64,000 nt of DNA from Dasyornis broadbenti. Its lineage: Eukaryota > Chordata > Aves > Passeriformes > Dasyornithidae. The stretch is taken from assembly GCA_013397935.1 (NCBI GenBank), contig VZRN01006385.1:352501-416500 (forward strand). The letters run 5' to 3'. Of this stretch, positions 50,287 to 62,930 are shown piece after piece; the first letter of the stretch is position 1, and every line of letters starts with the position of its first letter. The notes beneath the pieces are model-generated. The model did not search any database. It had not been told where the DNA came from and saw nothing but the letters and a program-made list of their open reading frames with translations. Position numbers and translations under genes: made by a program.

Positions 50287-52427
50287 TACTAACCCTGAAG
50301 TTAGTAAACAAGTTTTAGCCTGCATTATAGCAAAGCAGCAGCAAAGAACAGCTAAGACTGCATACAAAAAATTGTATTTCCTGTGGGTTGGGAATAAGAG
50401 TTCTAGCCTTTCTCTCCAAAATTCCAGAAGAAAGGGAAGAAAAAGGGCACAAGGAGTTGAAACTTTCTGTGCCATTGCAGCTCATAGTGGAAAATTATAT
50501 TTAGAAATATACAAAAAAAATAAAACTCATTTCTTTTAAATGGATTGGTAAGGTTCCGTATTTTATAAAAAATAATTAAAAGTGTATGCTCTGCAGAAGA
50601 ATCCTAAGCATTTGCGGTAAATATAACTAATAAGCCATAAAATATATCCCTATAAAATAAGGGTGATACAAATGTATTTATGTGTTTACAAAACCATTTA
50701 GGTTTATTTTATGCATGTGATCTTTAGAGACTAGACTGAACATTCCTCTTAATGACAATAAATCACTCAGAAATCATTCAGCCCCTCATGGTACTGTGGT
50801 GAAGGAGCTGAGAGGTCTGCCTTGCTCTGCAGGGATTTTGTTAATTATTTATATGTTTGACCAGAACAACTGCTCTATAGGGATTTGTGCCTTAACATAA
50901 TCTATTTAATGTTTAGCTACAAGCTGCAAATATGCCACTAATGGGAAATTGTAATGCTAGCAACAACAGGACACCTCTTCCATCAAAAAGATGCACAGCT
51001 TATGGGGCCATGGTATTTATCTCCAGAAAATAGGGGTTTATAAAGAAATTGTACTTTAAAGAGATGGAAGTTAAGCTAATAAGTGAAAATGTATATTATA
51101 CTTTTTATGGAGAAAGAGGACTTCAGGAATAAGTTGTTTTAGGATCAACTCTCCTGTGAACAAACAGCTTACAAATCGATTACAAAAATTATACAGATTT
51201 TCTTACTGAGAGTGTTTTGTTCTCGAAGTCCTTCTTATTAGTCTTCAGACTTCATGAAATGACATTAATGGATAAAGAACATTCTCCAGAAATGCAGCTT
51301 GCTGTCCCCTGTGGCCACCATCTTTCCATTCTGAATCTTGGGAAGTTTTTTCAGGACCCCCTCACTCACGGCACTGCTGGAAACCAAGAAACAGAGAGGA
51401 AAGTAAAGCCCAAGAAAAACAAGTGATCCAAAGGAAAGCAGTTGCTCACCACCAACTGACTGCATGTAATTCATATTTCTTCAGAAGGCATAAACCTTTT
51501 ACAGTATTTTTGAAATACTTAGTTTTAACTTCTTAATACTCAGGAAGAGTGAAGAGTTTAATGCATGCTCAAGCAAAGTCACTTCAGGCTGATCACTGAT
51601 ACAAGTAACCAACACAGAATTCTTGCATTAACTGGAATGTTCTTTTTGTAATCATCCTCTGATGACTTCATTAGCAAATTCAGGTCACCTATCTAACAGC
51701 TGGTAAGAAAGGGCAAATAACTTCTTAAATGGCTATTTAAGAAATGTGTTTAGATAGACTGTTGAAAATGGGCTGATTAAATCAAAATGATGCTCTGAGA
51801 AATCTGACCACATTAAAAAACCAATTTGCATGTATTCCACAGGTTTTTTAACATGGATTGAGTATTCAAGGGCTGTATATGCCGTCAGGATTAGCAATGC
51901 AAAGAACTCCTTTTGAATTTACTTACTCCTGAAGGAGATGCTTTCCTTCTTTCATCACTCACTGGGGCACATTCTGTTCCTCTCTGCAGGCAGACAGCTA
52001 AAGAGGAAAAAGAACAGCAGAAATCAGAACAAATCAGGAGCATTACTTTTCACTCCTTGCTGTTTGGCCATGTGGTCTCCTCTCTCCAGTGCCATTACTT
52101 CCCGTTCCTGCATCAGTGCTATTTTCCTTTCTGTCCTCCTCACTTCTGCTACTTCTGGTTGTTCCCAGTGTTTCTCCTGAAGTCCTAATAGTGACTGCCT
52201 ATGTCCCACAAAAACATCCTTGGTGTCCTTTCCAATGGGTCAGCAATACCCAGTAAAAGCATGTATGTAAAAAGATTAGGAGAAGAAGCAAACACAGTTC
52301 AGTTCTGTGTCTGGAAAACCTTAAGAAATGATCCATAGCGGGAATACTTGATCTGTTATAATGGGATACCATTGTATCCATCTCACTGCTCTGAGCACCT
52401 ATGCCACATCACAGGTAAGTGTTCTGG
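50287..52427. other. Intergenic, nothing recognised
   Basis: AT-rich unique DNA between LTRs. Open frames are short and without domains. Confidence 0.55.
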
Positions 52428-52432
52428 GATAC

Positions 52433-53497
52433 TGTGTTAGTTTTCTTGGCCCACTTTTTGCTGGGGGGGAGGAGGGTGGGGGCAGTGTGGGGGCACAAAG
52501 ATGGCTCCTGTGTGAAGCTTCTCAAAGCTTTCACCATGTCCAGCAGAGCCAAACTTTGATGGCTCTGAAGATGATGGACATGCTGTTGGCCAAGGCTGGG
52601 CCAATTAGAGATGTTGGTTACGCCTCTGTGAAAACATATTTAAGGAGAAATCAAAACAATGAGTGCACGCTCTTCTTTTTAGCCAGAAGAGGAGGAGGAG
52701 GTGAGAACATGTGAGGGTAAACAACATGGAGACACCAAGGTCAGTGGAGAAGGAGGGCAAGGGCGTACTCCAGGCGCCAGAGCCGAGATTCCTCTACTGG
52801 CCATGGTGATGACCATCGTGAAGTAGGTTGTCCCCCTGCAGCCCATGGGGCCCACTGGGACAGCTGAGATCCACTCACAGCCCATAGGGAGGTGCCCCAC
52901 ACTGGAGTGGGTGGATGCCTGAAGGAAGCTGTGGTCCAGCGGGAGTCCCAGTGGAGAGAGAGGCCTTGCACCCGAGATAGAATGGCCTGGCCTTGGAGGT
53001 CTGTACCCCGTGGACGAGGGACCCCACACTGCAGCAGTTTTGGGAGGACTGTTTGCCCGTGGGGGCAGCTCATGTTGAGGCAGATTCGGGTGGGTTTCTG
53101 CTTGTGAGATTGGGACCCACGGCTACACAGAGGAAAAGACTCCTCTCCCTGAGCAGTGGAAGGTCTTGGTGATGAACTGACCTACCCATCCCCACCCCGT
53201 TGCCATGCCTTGTCCCCCTGTGCTGCTGCTGGGAAGGAGGGAGGGGTGTGAGCAGAGAAACAGTGTCTTTGAAGGTTTTATTTTACTTCTCATTTACTCC
53301 TCTGACTCTGTTAGCAATAAATCACTTTGCAACTTTAAGTTCAGCTTGTTTTGGCCTCAGTGTGTCTTCTCCCAGTTCCTTATCTCAACTCATGAGTGTT
53401 TTAATTATTTTTCTCTCGTCTGCCCAATGGTAGCAGGGGAGAGCGGGTGAGTAGATGTTGTGGGTGCCTGGCATTTGGCCAGGGTCAAACTACCACA
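52433..53497 (+). mobile_element. Solo LTR, family E copy 2, intact ends
   Basis: It runs from TGTGTTAG to TACCACA with a perfect GATAC duplication on both sides (52428-52432 and 53498-53502). A TATA-like ATATTTAAG (52636-52644) and AATAAA (53316-53321) lie in order on the plus strand. The 5 bp duplication and terminal sequences resemble avian ERVL LTRs. Length is 1065 bp, and the open frames within it are not genes. Confidence 0.92.
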
Positions 53498-53502
53498 GAT
53501 AC

Positions 53503-56299
53503 TGACTAAAATATCAGCCTAGACACCAGTGCATTTCTGAGGCTGGATGTTTAGTTGGGACTGCAGACATATTCCAGTACTAAAATTAGTCTCTCTCCCA
53601 ATATTTTCTACTGATTTTTGAAACTAGGTGTTCAGAATGGACTTTATTAAAAATGCCTTATTAATGGAAACACATTAAAAACAAGGCATTATTTAAAAAA
53701 CAATATTAAAGTTGCTAATATCCAATCCCTATAAGTAAAATTAAACTGAATTCTGCACAGGAGAGCAGTGTCAGCAGGCACTGGCTCAAACTGACAACTG
53801 CAGTTTCCCTGCTCTCGGCAGTTATGGATGTGCAAAATGTACAGGGCTGCTGATGCTTTATACATATATACATATGTGTGTGTGTGTGCATGCGTGGTGT
53901 GTGTCTGTGTCTGTGTCTGTGTCTGTATGCTACCTGATATCCCCTGAAATTAGCTTCAAGACATGACTAACTAAAGGAAAACAAGAGTTGGATCTGCAGG
54001 TGAATGCAAGACCCTTCCTAGCACTGGGGCTCTTGCAGAACAAACCAATCCAGGAACCCCAAAGTTTCAGGCCTAAAGAAGTTAACTCTAGCTTGCATTC
54101 TTCCTGGGTGAATGATATATTGTCTAAAATAAACCACAAGACACCAGGCCAAAATGACCAGACTCTTTTCCCTAAGTTTAGACAAACTTTGTCCAGCAAA
54201 TATGCACAGATTCCCTAAGGCTTCTGATTTTTAAAATCAGTTTGTGACTCATGCAGACGCTCACACTAGGCATACACTGCAAGAGAGCCGTGCAGAACAC
54301 AGCAGTAAAAAAGGCCTCCAAAAATATTCAGACCTCTGCCTTGGATATATTTATGTAGAAGCTGCAATGAGGAGGCTTTTTTGTGTGCTTTGATGTGCAC
54401 AGTTCTCATGTACCAGCCACCAGAAGAGGCTTTTATGGGGTTGTTTAAAGATGATATTTTAGGACGGAGATATGTCAGATGGCTGAAGCTGTGTTCTGTG
54501 TCTCCAAAAGCCCCCTCAGTTTTATGGATGAGGGTATTTGCCCTTTTTAGAAAACATGGGGAAACACCTTCTAGAAAACCCCAGGCTTCCTGTTTTCAAT
54601 GGGAAGGAGTCACTGTCCTTTCTAGAGCAGGACAGAGAGGTGACCACTATTATGCCCACAATCATACCTTACCCATACCTTGCCAGTGAAACCAGAAGTG
54701 AGGTTAATGTAGTCATAACTCTGTATTATTCTCTGAGAATCACCTTTCCATGTTTGCCCTTTGGTAGGAAGATCATTCAGCTCGAGAAATGCATCTGAAT
54801 TTTATGAGCTTTCCTGGATATGTACCTTGGACTGAAATCAGCTTTCACTCCCCAGAATTATTTATAGCACAGTCACAGTAAATAGTGACTGCAAGTAGGA
54901 TGGGAAAGGAAGGAAAACATGACTAAAATACACAGCTCTGCTAACTCCAGGAACAGGTTGGTGGCTCTCCTTTCTCTCCTACTGACAGAGCATCCTGGCT
55001 TGGCTCGTCTCCTTTGCCACCACATTTTCCTGCTTCCCTTGAAACCTTTTGTCAGTCCGTTAGCATGCAGTAACTACTTTTGGATGGGTTCTTCTCACAC
55101 TTCTGTGTGATGGCCACCTGTCACAGCACAAATAAAAGCTTTCTAATTCCCCAGTCCTGCCAACTAACATTCTTGAGGTTTATTGAGCTGTGAGGGACAA
55201 GCTGTACCTACTTGCAAACAAGCAAAACGGCAAAGCTTTGGCTTGAGTTAGTTGCCTTCAACTTCCCAGCTCAAAAGATCCCCCTCTGGACTCTCTTGTG
55301 ACAACAGAGGTGTAAAACCTCCCTGGAGAAGAGGAGGAAGATGATACAGGAAGCCAAAGAAGAGATTCAAAGAGAGCAGGAGGCTGCACCAACCCCAGAC
55401 TGAGGGCTGAAAAATGTCAGTCAGGTCATGGCTCTCCAGGCAGAGTCCCTGGCATGGTCCATGCTCCAATACCATTCCAAACCTGCCCAGGTGAGTGGGA
55501 GGGAGAAAGGAATGCTCTCTGCTGTCTCCTGCAAATGAACGCCCACTGTGGATGACCAATGTTCGACAGAACAGTGCAGGAATTTTTGGTGCATCCAGTC
55601 TGTGACACCTGGCTGGACATTCCTGCCTACTGCCTCTCAAAAATGATTTGGAAAGGATGCAACACTTAGATGCCTTTTTCTTTGCAGTGTCTCAGCAGCA
55701 ACATTTAACCACTCTTCTCTCTTGCACAGACTTTTATTCTTCCTCTTACCCATGTTCTCTCTTTCAAAATAAAGGCCATTAAGATGGAGAATGTGTTCGC
55801 TCTTTGCTCACAAAGAAACAAGCAAGGTACATTAAAAAAATCTACAGGCATCAGAGGGAAAAAGTAATTTATTGTGAGAGACAAAAGCAAGAGCAGAAAT
55901 CCTAGCTGTTTTCTTGCAGCCCTGTATTCAGCTGAAATTCATGGGATATAAAGATAACTCAATTACAAGTTGTGTCCTCTAAAGACTTTGAGACAAAGGC
56001 AGGAAAACCCATCTCCCATTTTTCACTGTAATTACAGTAATAAAGATGACCTTAGCTATTTTTTTTTTCCTAAAAACTCACCTGCTGTCCATACCTCTGC
56101 ACTCTTGAAAGGCTTTAGTATATGATACATCCAAGATCAAAACCAAGTCACAGCCTTTATCTTCTGTGGAGTTACAGAATATAGGTAACAAAGTAGCAGG
56201 CCTTAAAAGCCAGAATGACCTTCTGTCTCTGGTCCAGAAGAAACCTTGGGATTAGTAAAAACATCCTGGTCACAGGGGAAGTGAAAAGAGTGCATTATG
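53503..56299. other. Intergenic with one GT-rich microsatellite
   Basis: Unique-looking DNA. A 130-codon open frame on the minus strand (55248-55640) has no domain or splice context that I recognise. Confidence 0.5.
53860..53927. repeat. (TG)n and (TGTGTC)n compound microsatellite
   Basis: ATATAC units pass into (TG)n, then four TGTGTC-type units. It is probably length-variable. Confidence 0.95.
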
Positions 56300-56530
56300 G
56301 GCCTGTGCCCTGCTGGACCTGTCAGAGATGAGAAACGCTGTTTTTTACCTTAAAAGGTATTGTTTACCTGTTGCCGTAAAAAGTAAAATTGTAAACCACA
56401 ATAGTTAATTGGAGCACTTTGTAGTGTAGAACTACTTCCTGTTCACGCTGTAGTATATAAGGAATTTTCATTGCGCTATAAACGTCTTTGCACACCATCG
56501 TGTTGTGAAGTCCGTGCCATTCAAGCCCCG
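56300..56530 (+). mobile_element. Possible LTR (ends unresolved)
   Basis: TATATAA at 56454-56460 is followed 17 bases later by CTATAAACG, which resembles the TATA and polyadenylation layout of avian alpharetrovirus-like LTRs, and then a GT-rich stretch. I could not find paired terminal repeats or a target duplication, so it could also be chance promoter-like sequence. Confidence 0.35.
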
Positions 56531-59500
56531 ATAATCTTCTCTTTCAGAAAAGGAGAAATTTGGGCTAAAGTCCATCTCTGCTTTACTCAGAGCTCTCATC
56601 ATGGTATTTACAGTGTTACTGTAAATAGCCTTTCAGAGATTTGTATCATTGCACAACCTATTACTTCAGAGCACAAATTTACTGAAATACAGCTGGCTGT
56701 GTGATTTTCAAAGCAAGATAATCCTTATTTGCTGGTCTACTGAGCAGTCACGTGCAAGTTCTGTTTTTTTCTCTGAACTTTCTGTTAAAAAATGAAGCTC
56801 CTACACTGTCCAAAGGACAAACTGGCTTCATCCATCTCAAAAATGTGACATAAGCCTTCCTATTCTGCCCTAAGTTCCCTCTAACCAGCATAAATAGATG
56901 TATTCAAAATTCCAAAGACTCTTTTTGGAATACCTGTTCCATGTCTTTAATATATATTTCCATTTCCTTTATTCTAATAATCACCAAAACTTTAAAATTC
57001 CTTACTTAATCATCTACTCTGTATTTCTGACAGAGACTATTATAAAACACCTATGGATGGAGGGGCTTGTTTAGGATACTAAGATAACTTCTAACACTAT
57101 CTAATCTACATGGTTGATATTTTCAACAGCACTTAGCTGTTGTTAAGTCTGTCCTCTTTTGACTCTCTGCAGCTAAAATATCCACTAAGCCCGATCTTGA
57201 ATCTCTTGTGTGTTTTTCCTGCTGTTGTCACAAAAGTATCTAATTTCTGCCTGACTTATTGTTCCCTTCTTCTTTATTAAAGCCAGTGTGGATATAGCAG
57301 CAGTAAAATGATCCAAACATGGATTTGAAAGTGGTGTTATAACACAAGAAAATTCAGCCCTCATTCAGCACCCTTTGCAGCAATTTAACGAAAAACGAAG
57401 TGTTATGCATTCAAAATGGATAATAAAATCTTGGGCTCCTCAGCATTGCAGAGTTTGACACAGAGTGAACTACTGGACCATGTAAATTATCTGTGTTGGC
57501 TTTTCCTATTAGTGCATAAATCACCACCTTCACACAAAATAAATCCAATAAATCCACCAAGAAGCACAGCACCATGCTGAGTGACCTTGGTGTCACTATT
57601 GCACCTATGTGCAGTAATACAGAAGGTTTCCATTCACTCATATACATGCTCATCAAAATGAGCATCATGTAGTTCGGCCTTTGGAAAACCTTGTTACACA
57701 AATAAATTAATAAAATGAATGAAAGAAAACTAAATGAAGTGTGGAAGAGCTCAACGAAAGAAAAGTGAAATCTTTATCCTACTGAAATTAACATCAAAGG
57801 TAGTGCTGGTTTTCATGAAAACGTTGTTTTACATTCTGATGCGCTGGGAGTCATTCCCCACTGATATATCCATTTTATTCGGAGAGATTTCCAAGAATGA
57901 AATCTTTCTTAAGGCAGTGGAGTGTTTGATTTCAATGTCCTACATTGATAGGTGTTATGTCCGAAAGCAAATGAATGAATACAGACAAATTACATGGTTC
58001 ACTTTAGGTTTTGGTTCCATGAGAGCTTTGATTTGTTTGAAGTTAGCCATGTGCTTATTCCTTTGTAATTTTGAAGCCTTTATTTTTTTCCCCCTTTTTG
58101 TTTAAAATACGCATTTCTTATCTAAATTCCTTACTATTTCTAAAGTCAGCTTGCAAAGCTTTTCCTGGTGAAATACTTTGGCCAAGTCGAAACCAGAGCA
58201 TCCACACTTTCCTAACCTGATTGTCTCCTATACATTTGGTGTCCTTCTTTAAAAGCTGGGTTTGTTAGTGTTCTTTTTAATGTCCTTCAGAAGAGAAACA
58301 TAATTCTGAGTCTAGTCATCTCCACAGAGATTTGTTATCAGCTCCCTGGTGTGCTTGCTCTGAGCAAGCAGCTCTGTCAATGCTGACATGAGCCAAGAAT
58401 AATGTCCCAGGCTAAAAGAGATATTATGCATTGTTTGATAGACCCCTTCTGCATGTGTAGGTCAGCCTCATCCATCACTTACATGGATGACAGCAGCAAA
58501 AATAATTAAAGGAGGTCTTTCTAAGATGGAATAAGGTCCATATTTATTGCAATGGGGCAATATATGGAAGAAAGAATACCATGCCCTGCATGATTTCTAA
58601 GGAAACAGAGCTGCTTTCTGTAACCAAATTATTCACAACCAGACAGGGGCTTTGCAGGAAACCAGGGCCACTGCCAGCCTTTCCCTATAGCAACAGGAAA
58701 GTTAGGCACACAGAGAGAATGTTTTTACACTGTGTGGAAAGCTCTGGCTCCAATGAATGTGTCTGCCCCGAAATACTTGGGTTTCATCAAATCATCATTT
58801 TTTTCTCTGTGAAAATCACTGTGAGGGAAATGTTATTCTTTTTCTGTTTCATGCCACGCAGCCATGTCGTTAAGGATCTTCACATTCAGGAATTATTTTA
58901 GTCCCTTGCCATATGAAATGTTTCCTGTTTAAAACAACGTTGGTTGATAAGAATAAGGCACTAGAATATTAACACAAGTATATAATAGTCTGTAAAGTGA
59001 GATATTAGGTAACAAAGGGTAGTTACAATTAACACATGACTAAGTTTTATGTAATTAGGAGATAACATGAAAACCTGTCTCAAAAGCTAATACCATGAAA
59101 CACACAATCTCCTTCCCTAATAAAATTTTGCTGCATTTTTCCTTGGTCTTGTAACTTGCCATAACCAGAAAAAATCTCCCAACCAGGACACAGGCTGAGC
59201 ACACATCAAAGTGTGGTTTACAAAGCAGAACAGTTAAAAGTTGCTGTCCCTGTTCATATCTCACTTGTTATGCCCACAAAAACACAGTAACTCTCCCTTT
59301 CTGAGGAGAAATGTCAGAAATCTGCCTGCTGCTTTGACTGCTAATGTCAGAGTAAGCCCTGAAATCTGTCTTTTCCCTTGCCACTTTTTATTTTTAATGC
59401 AGAGAAATGCACTGAAGTTCTGGGAGAAACTTAGAAGCTGAGAAATTAAATAATGCTGAGGAACTTTTCCAATGAAAGCAATAATGAATTCAGAAAAAAA

Positions 59501-62500
59501 TTGAAGCTCTTTACCTTGAAATGCTGTAAAAATATATAGTGTATTATAATTACAACAGTGTAATACAAGTGTGTTGCCTATTGCTTTGAAACTACTTCAA
59601 AATGTTCACTGTTCCAATGAAACAGTGCAAGCTGTTGCAAAATTATCACTAGGAAGGCCTGTATAATAGAAGTGTTTTCTTGTTCTTCACCAAAAAATGC
59701 ATATGCCAGTGCTGCCATAAAGCACATTTTGTGTAGAAATATGTTGTTGTGCACAAGGTCCAGCAACCCAGGAATCTCTCCTAAAGTAGGAGTTGCATAG
59801 TCTGGGCCCCATTTCTCTGGCTGCATGCTGAGTGTCCTCAGCATCCAGAACTTGGGGGCAGGAGGCTAAGAAAGTGTAAAGAGAAATTGTGTATGTTCCA
59901 AATACAATGTGTCTAATTCTCCTGATAAACATGAGAAGCATCAGAGACATTCCCTTTTCTACATCCATACAACAGGAGTCCTGAGAAGTAAAACAGTGTC
60001 CAATAAAAAAGTTTGTGTGTCACCCATTCTGTTTTGCTTTGGCTTTTTATGCCATTGATAATAACTAGCAACACCTAAGCCCTTCAATGCTGCTTTGTCA
60101 TTTCTAGTAACAGCCTTCCTTAAAAATGCACACACTGTGTTTTCATTGTCAATACACTGCAAAGATAAATTTTTGGCTGTGGTGCATGTTTTGATTAGGA
60201 AAAAAAACCCCTTGAAGGACACCTTGCTTTCTGAATAGAGCATACTCAGTTTCAGATGGTGCTCAGTTTTTGCACAAATCTGTTCTGCAGCCACAGAGCA
60301 GTCTCCAAGGAAATGCTTGATTCTGTACCAGTGAGCTTGGTACTTGCAGAGAAGTGATGTGCTGTGCCTGAGGAATGAGGTGGTCAGGCACAGTGATGGT
60401 CCTTCAGGTGATGTTTTAAGCATTTAGAGCTGGGTCACTGATGATTTCAAAGATGTGGAAGATAACTAAAATATTCTGTGGTAGACAGATTGATAAGAAA
60501 CTCATAGTAGCTTATGCAGCAAAATCCTGTGCTAGCTGTTATTTTCTCAACTCTGGTGGCTCTGTGCCCAGATGTATTTTGGTGCTGCTGGGAGGTGATA
60601 AAGGCAAGTATTACCAAGTCGTTTCAAGTCTCAACTAAACCACAACCCCCCAGAACTGAATTATTATGATTTAATTCCAGTATACGATAGCACTTAAGTC
60701 ATGGGATTGGTGTTAGATCTATGAATAATGCAAGTTTATTTAAAGGAATGGAAGCAGCCCAGATTATTTAAAAGACACTGACTTCCAGGGCTGAATATAA
60801 ATTTTTCCAAATGTCTTCATCTGTTAACAGAGCTGTAACCAGAAGCACAAGGAAATACTAGTTTTGTTATATATTATGAATGACAGAGGAGTTATTTATC
60901 AACATGGGAGCTGATCTCCTACCCCAGCAGAAGCAGTGGGAGATGCTGCTGCAGACATCATGAACGGACAGTTTGCTATAAATAAGAAACTCTGTATTTA
61001 TAAATTGCAGACCAAACTGACTCATTTAGCTGAGCATCTTTTGGTTTCTTTACCAAACTGCCGAGATACAAATAATTTGATCCACAGTCATCACTGGATT
61101 TCTTCCTTGGTGTTTGTTTTATCAGACATTTTTCCTCTGATTGAAACTGTGGCACTTTTGGTATGGAAAGGATTTGATTGAGCCTTTATTAGTCAGAAAT
61201 GTACAGTTCAGATCTGCAGATATGGGACAAGTATCCTACCTGATACTGTATTTTGTAGACACGAGTTGAACCATGGGAATGAAGAGGGACATGTAGATGA
61301 ACAGCAAGGCGAACTGAATTTATCTGACTCTAAAGAATTCCTGCATTCAAGAAGACATTTTAACAGAGGGATGACAAAACAGTTTATGTTTTTTAGAGCA
61401 GGACATTTTGGCAATAACATATAGATCTTTGGGGATGTTTTGATTTTACTATAGAGAATAACAATTGTCATGTGATGTGTATCATAGTATTTGCATATTT
61501 TTGTTCAATATCTTATTTCAGATGGTCCTTTTGGCCTTTCTTCCACTGCTTGTAATAATCAGTCACTGTGTATAAATACTTTATTTCCACCAAGAAATTT
61601 GTCACAATGAGGAAAGCATTCCTATTGCTCCCTTGCTGCTCTACAATTTTCTCCCTCCTCTGTTTGGCTTTCTCCTACAGTTCTGAAGAAAATGCTAGGG
61701 GTATCCTACTACAGGAGTGTGCTGTTTCTGACTTTTTTTTCATTATTATATTGCTCTTTCAGAAAAAATGGGGAATGAAGAGGGATTTCTTTCTCACATC
61801 TTTTGCACCTTCTTAAATGAGCTGCCGTAGGCACTCCTCCTTCCTGCACCAGGGAAGGAAATATTTGGCAGGAGCAGCAACAGGAAGCACACTAGGTCCC
61901 TTTTTCGTGAAAGCAAGTGAAGGATTGGAAAAAGATAGGACACGGTGTTTTAAAAAATGAACAGCTTCCAGGGCAAACTACAGAGTTTGTACAGCTGCCA
62001 AATGTTTTATGGCAGCACTACCAGTGTTGGGATACCAGCTGAACGTCAGTGATTTGTTATAAATGTTCCATCAGGGCAGTGTTTAACAGTGCTTTCTGCT
62101 TTGCCCCAGTTGTTTTAATGAAATACACTGATGGGAAGTGTATCATTCATATCTATGGACTCTTGTGATCACCACAGCAGTGATACTCCACAAGACACCA
62201 TCACTGCTTCAGTACATCTATTATCAGTGGCTGGTGCCATTATCTCTACTGATGGCATTTAATAAAACCTCCTGGCAGGAGCAGAAAGAAGTCCAGGCTT
62301 TATTGACTTAATTTTCCCCTTTGCAAGCACTAACAGTTTTGGCAATAAATTTTCAATTTATTGCAAAAGCAGCTTTACTCATTTTTGATGAAGTTACTCA
62401 AAATGGTTTATCCATTAATTGCAAAATCCTCCATTAACCAAAATTGTTTTAAACAAAATGTGAACATTTTTCTGAAGGACGTTGCCATTGAATGAGAAAA

Positions 62501-62502
62501 TC
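56531..62502. other. Intergenic, nothing recognised
   Basis: About 6 kb of AT-rich unique DNA. Open frames of up to 154 codons (59959-60423, minus) lack recognisable domains. Conserved non-coding elements are possible but cannot be judged without alignment. Confidence 0.5.
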
Positions 62503-62930
62503 ATAGGAGCACCACCTCTCTTATGACAAAAGGCTGAGACAACTGGGTTTGCTCAGCCTGGAAAAGAGACGGCTTTGAGGTGACCTCATTGTGGCCTTCC
62601 AGTACCTGAAGGGAGCCAACAAGAAAGTTGGAAGGAAAGTATTTACAAGGGTCTGTAGTGACAGGACAAAGGGGGAATGGCTTCAAAGTGACAGTAGGTT
62701 TAGATTGGATATTAGGAAGAAATTCTTCCCTGTGAGGGTGGTGAGGCCCCAGCACAGGTTGCCCAGAGAAGCTGTGGATTCCCCATCCCTGGAAGTGTTC
62801 AAGACCAGATTGGGTGGAGCTCTGAGCAACCTGGTCAAGTGAAAGGTGACCCTGCCCATGCAGTGGGGTTGGAATTAGATGGTCTTTAAGGCCCCTTCCA
62901 ACACAAACCATTTCATGATTCTATGACTCC
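62503..62930 (+). mobile_element. CR1 LINE fragment (ORF2 end and 3' tail)
   Basis: The coding remnant includes FRLDIRKKFF and HRLPREAVDSPSLEVF, the conserved C-terminal end of CR1 ORF2. It is followed by GGTTGGAATTAGATGG, 'AAGGCCCCTTCCAACACAAACC' and an ATGATTCTATGACT tail. It is the best-preserved CR1 in the window, still 5'-truncated. Confidence 0.95.

Noticed and set aside
59959..60423. 154-codon open frame, minus strand
   Set aside because: No recognisable domain, no promoter, splice or polyadenylation context, and a length expected by chance in 64 kb of six-frame translation.
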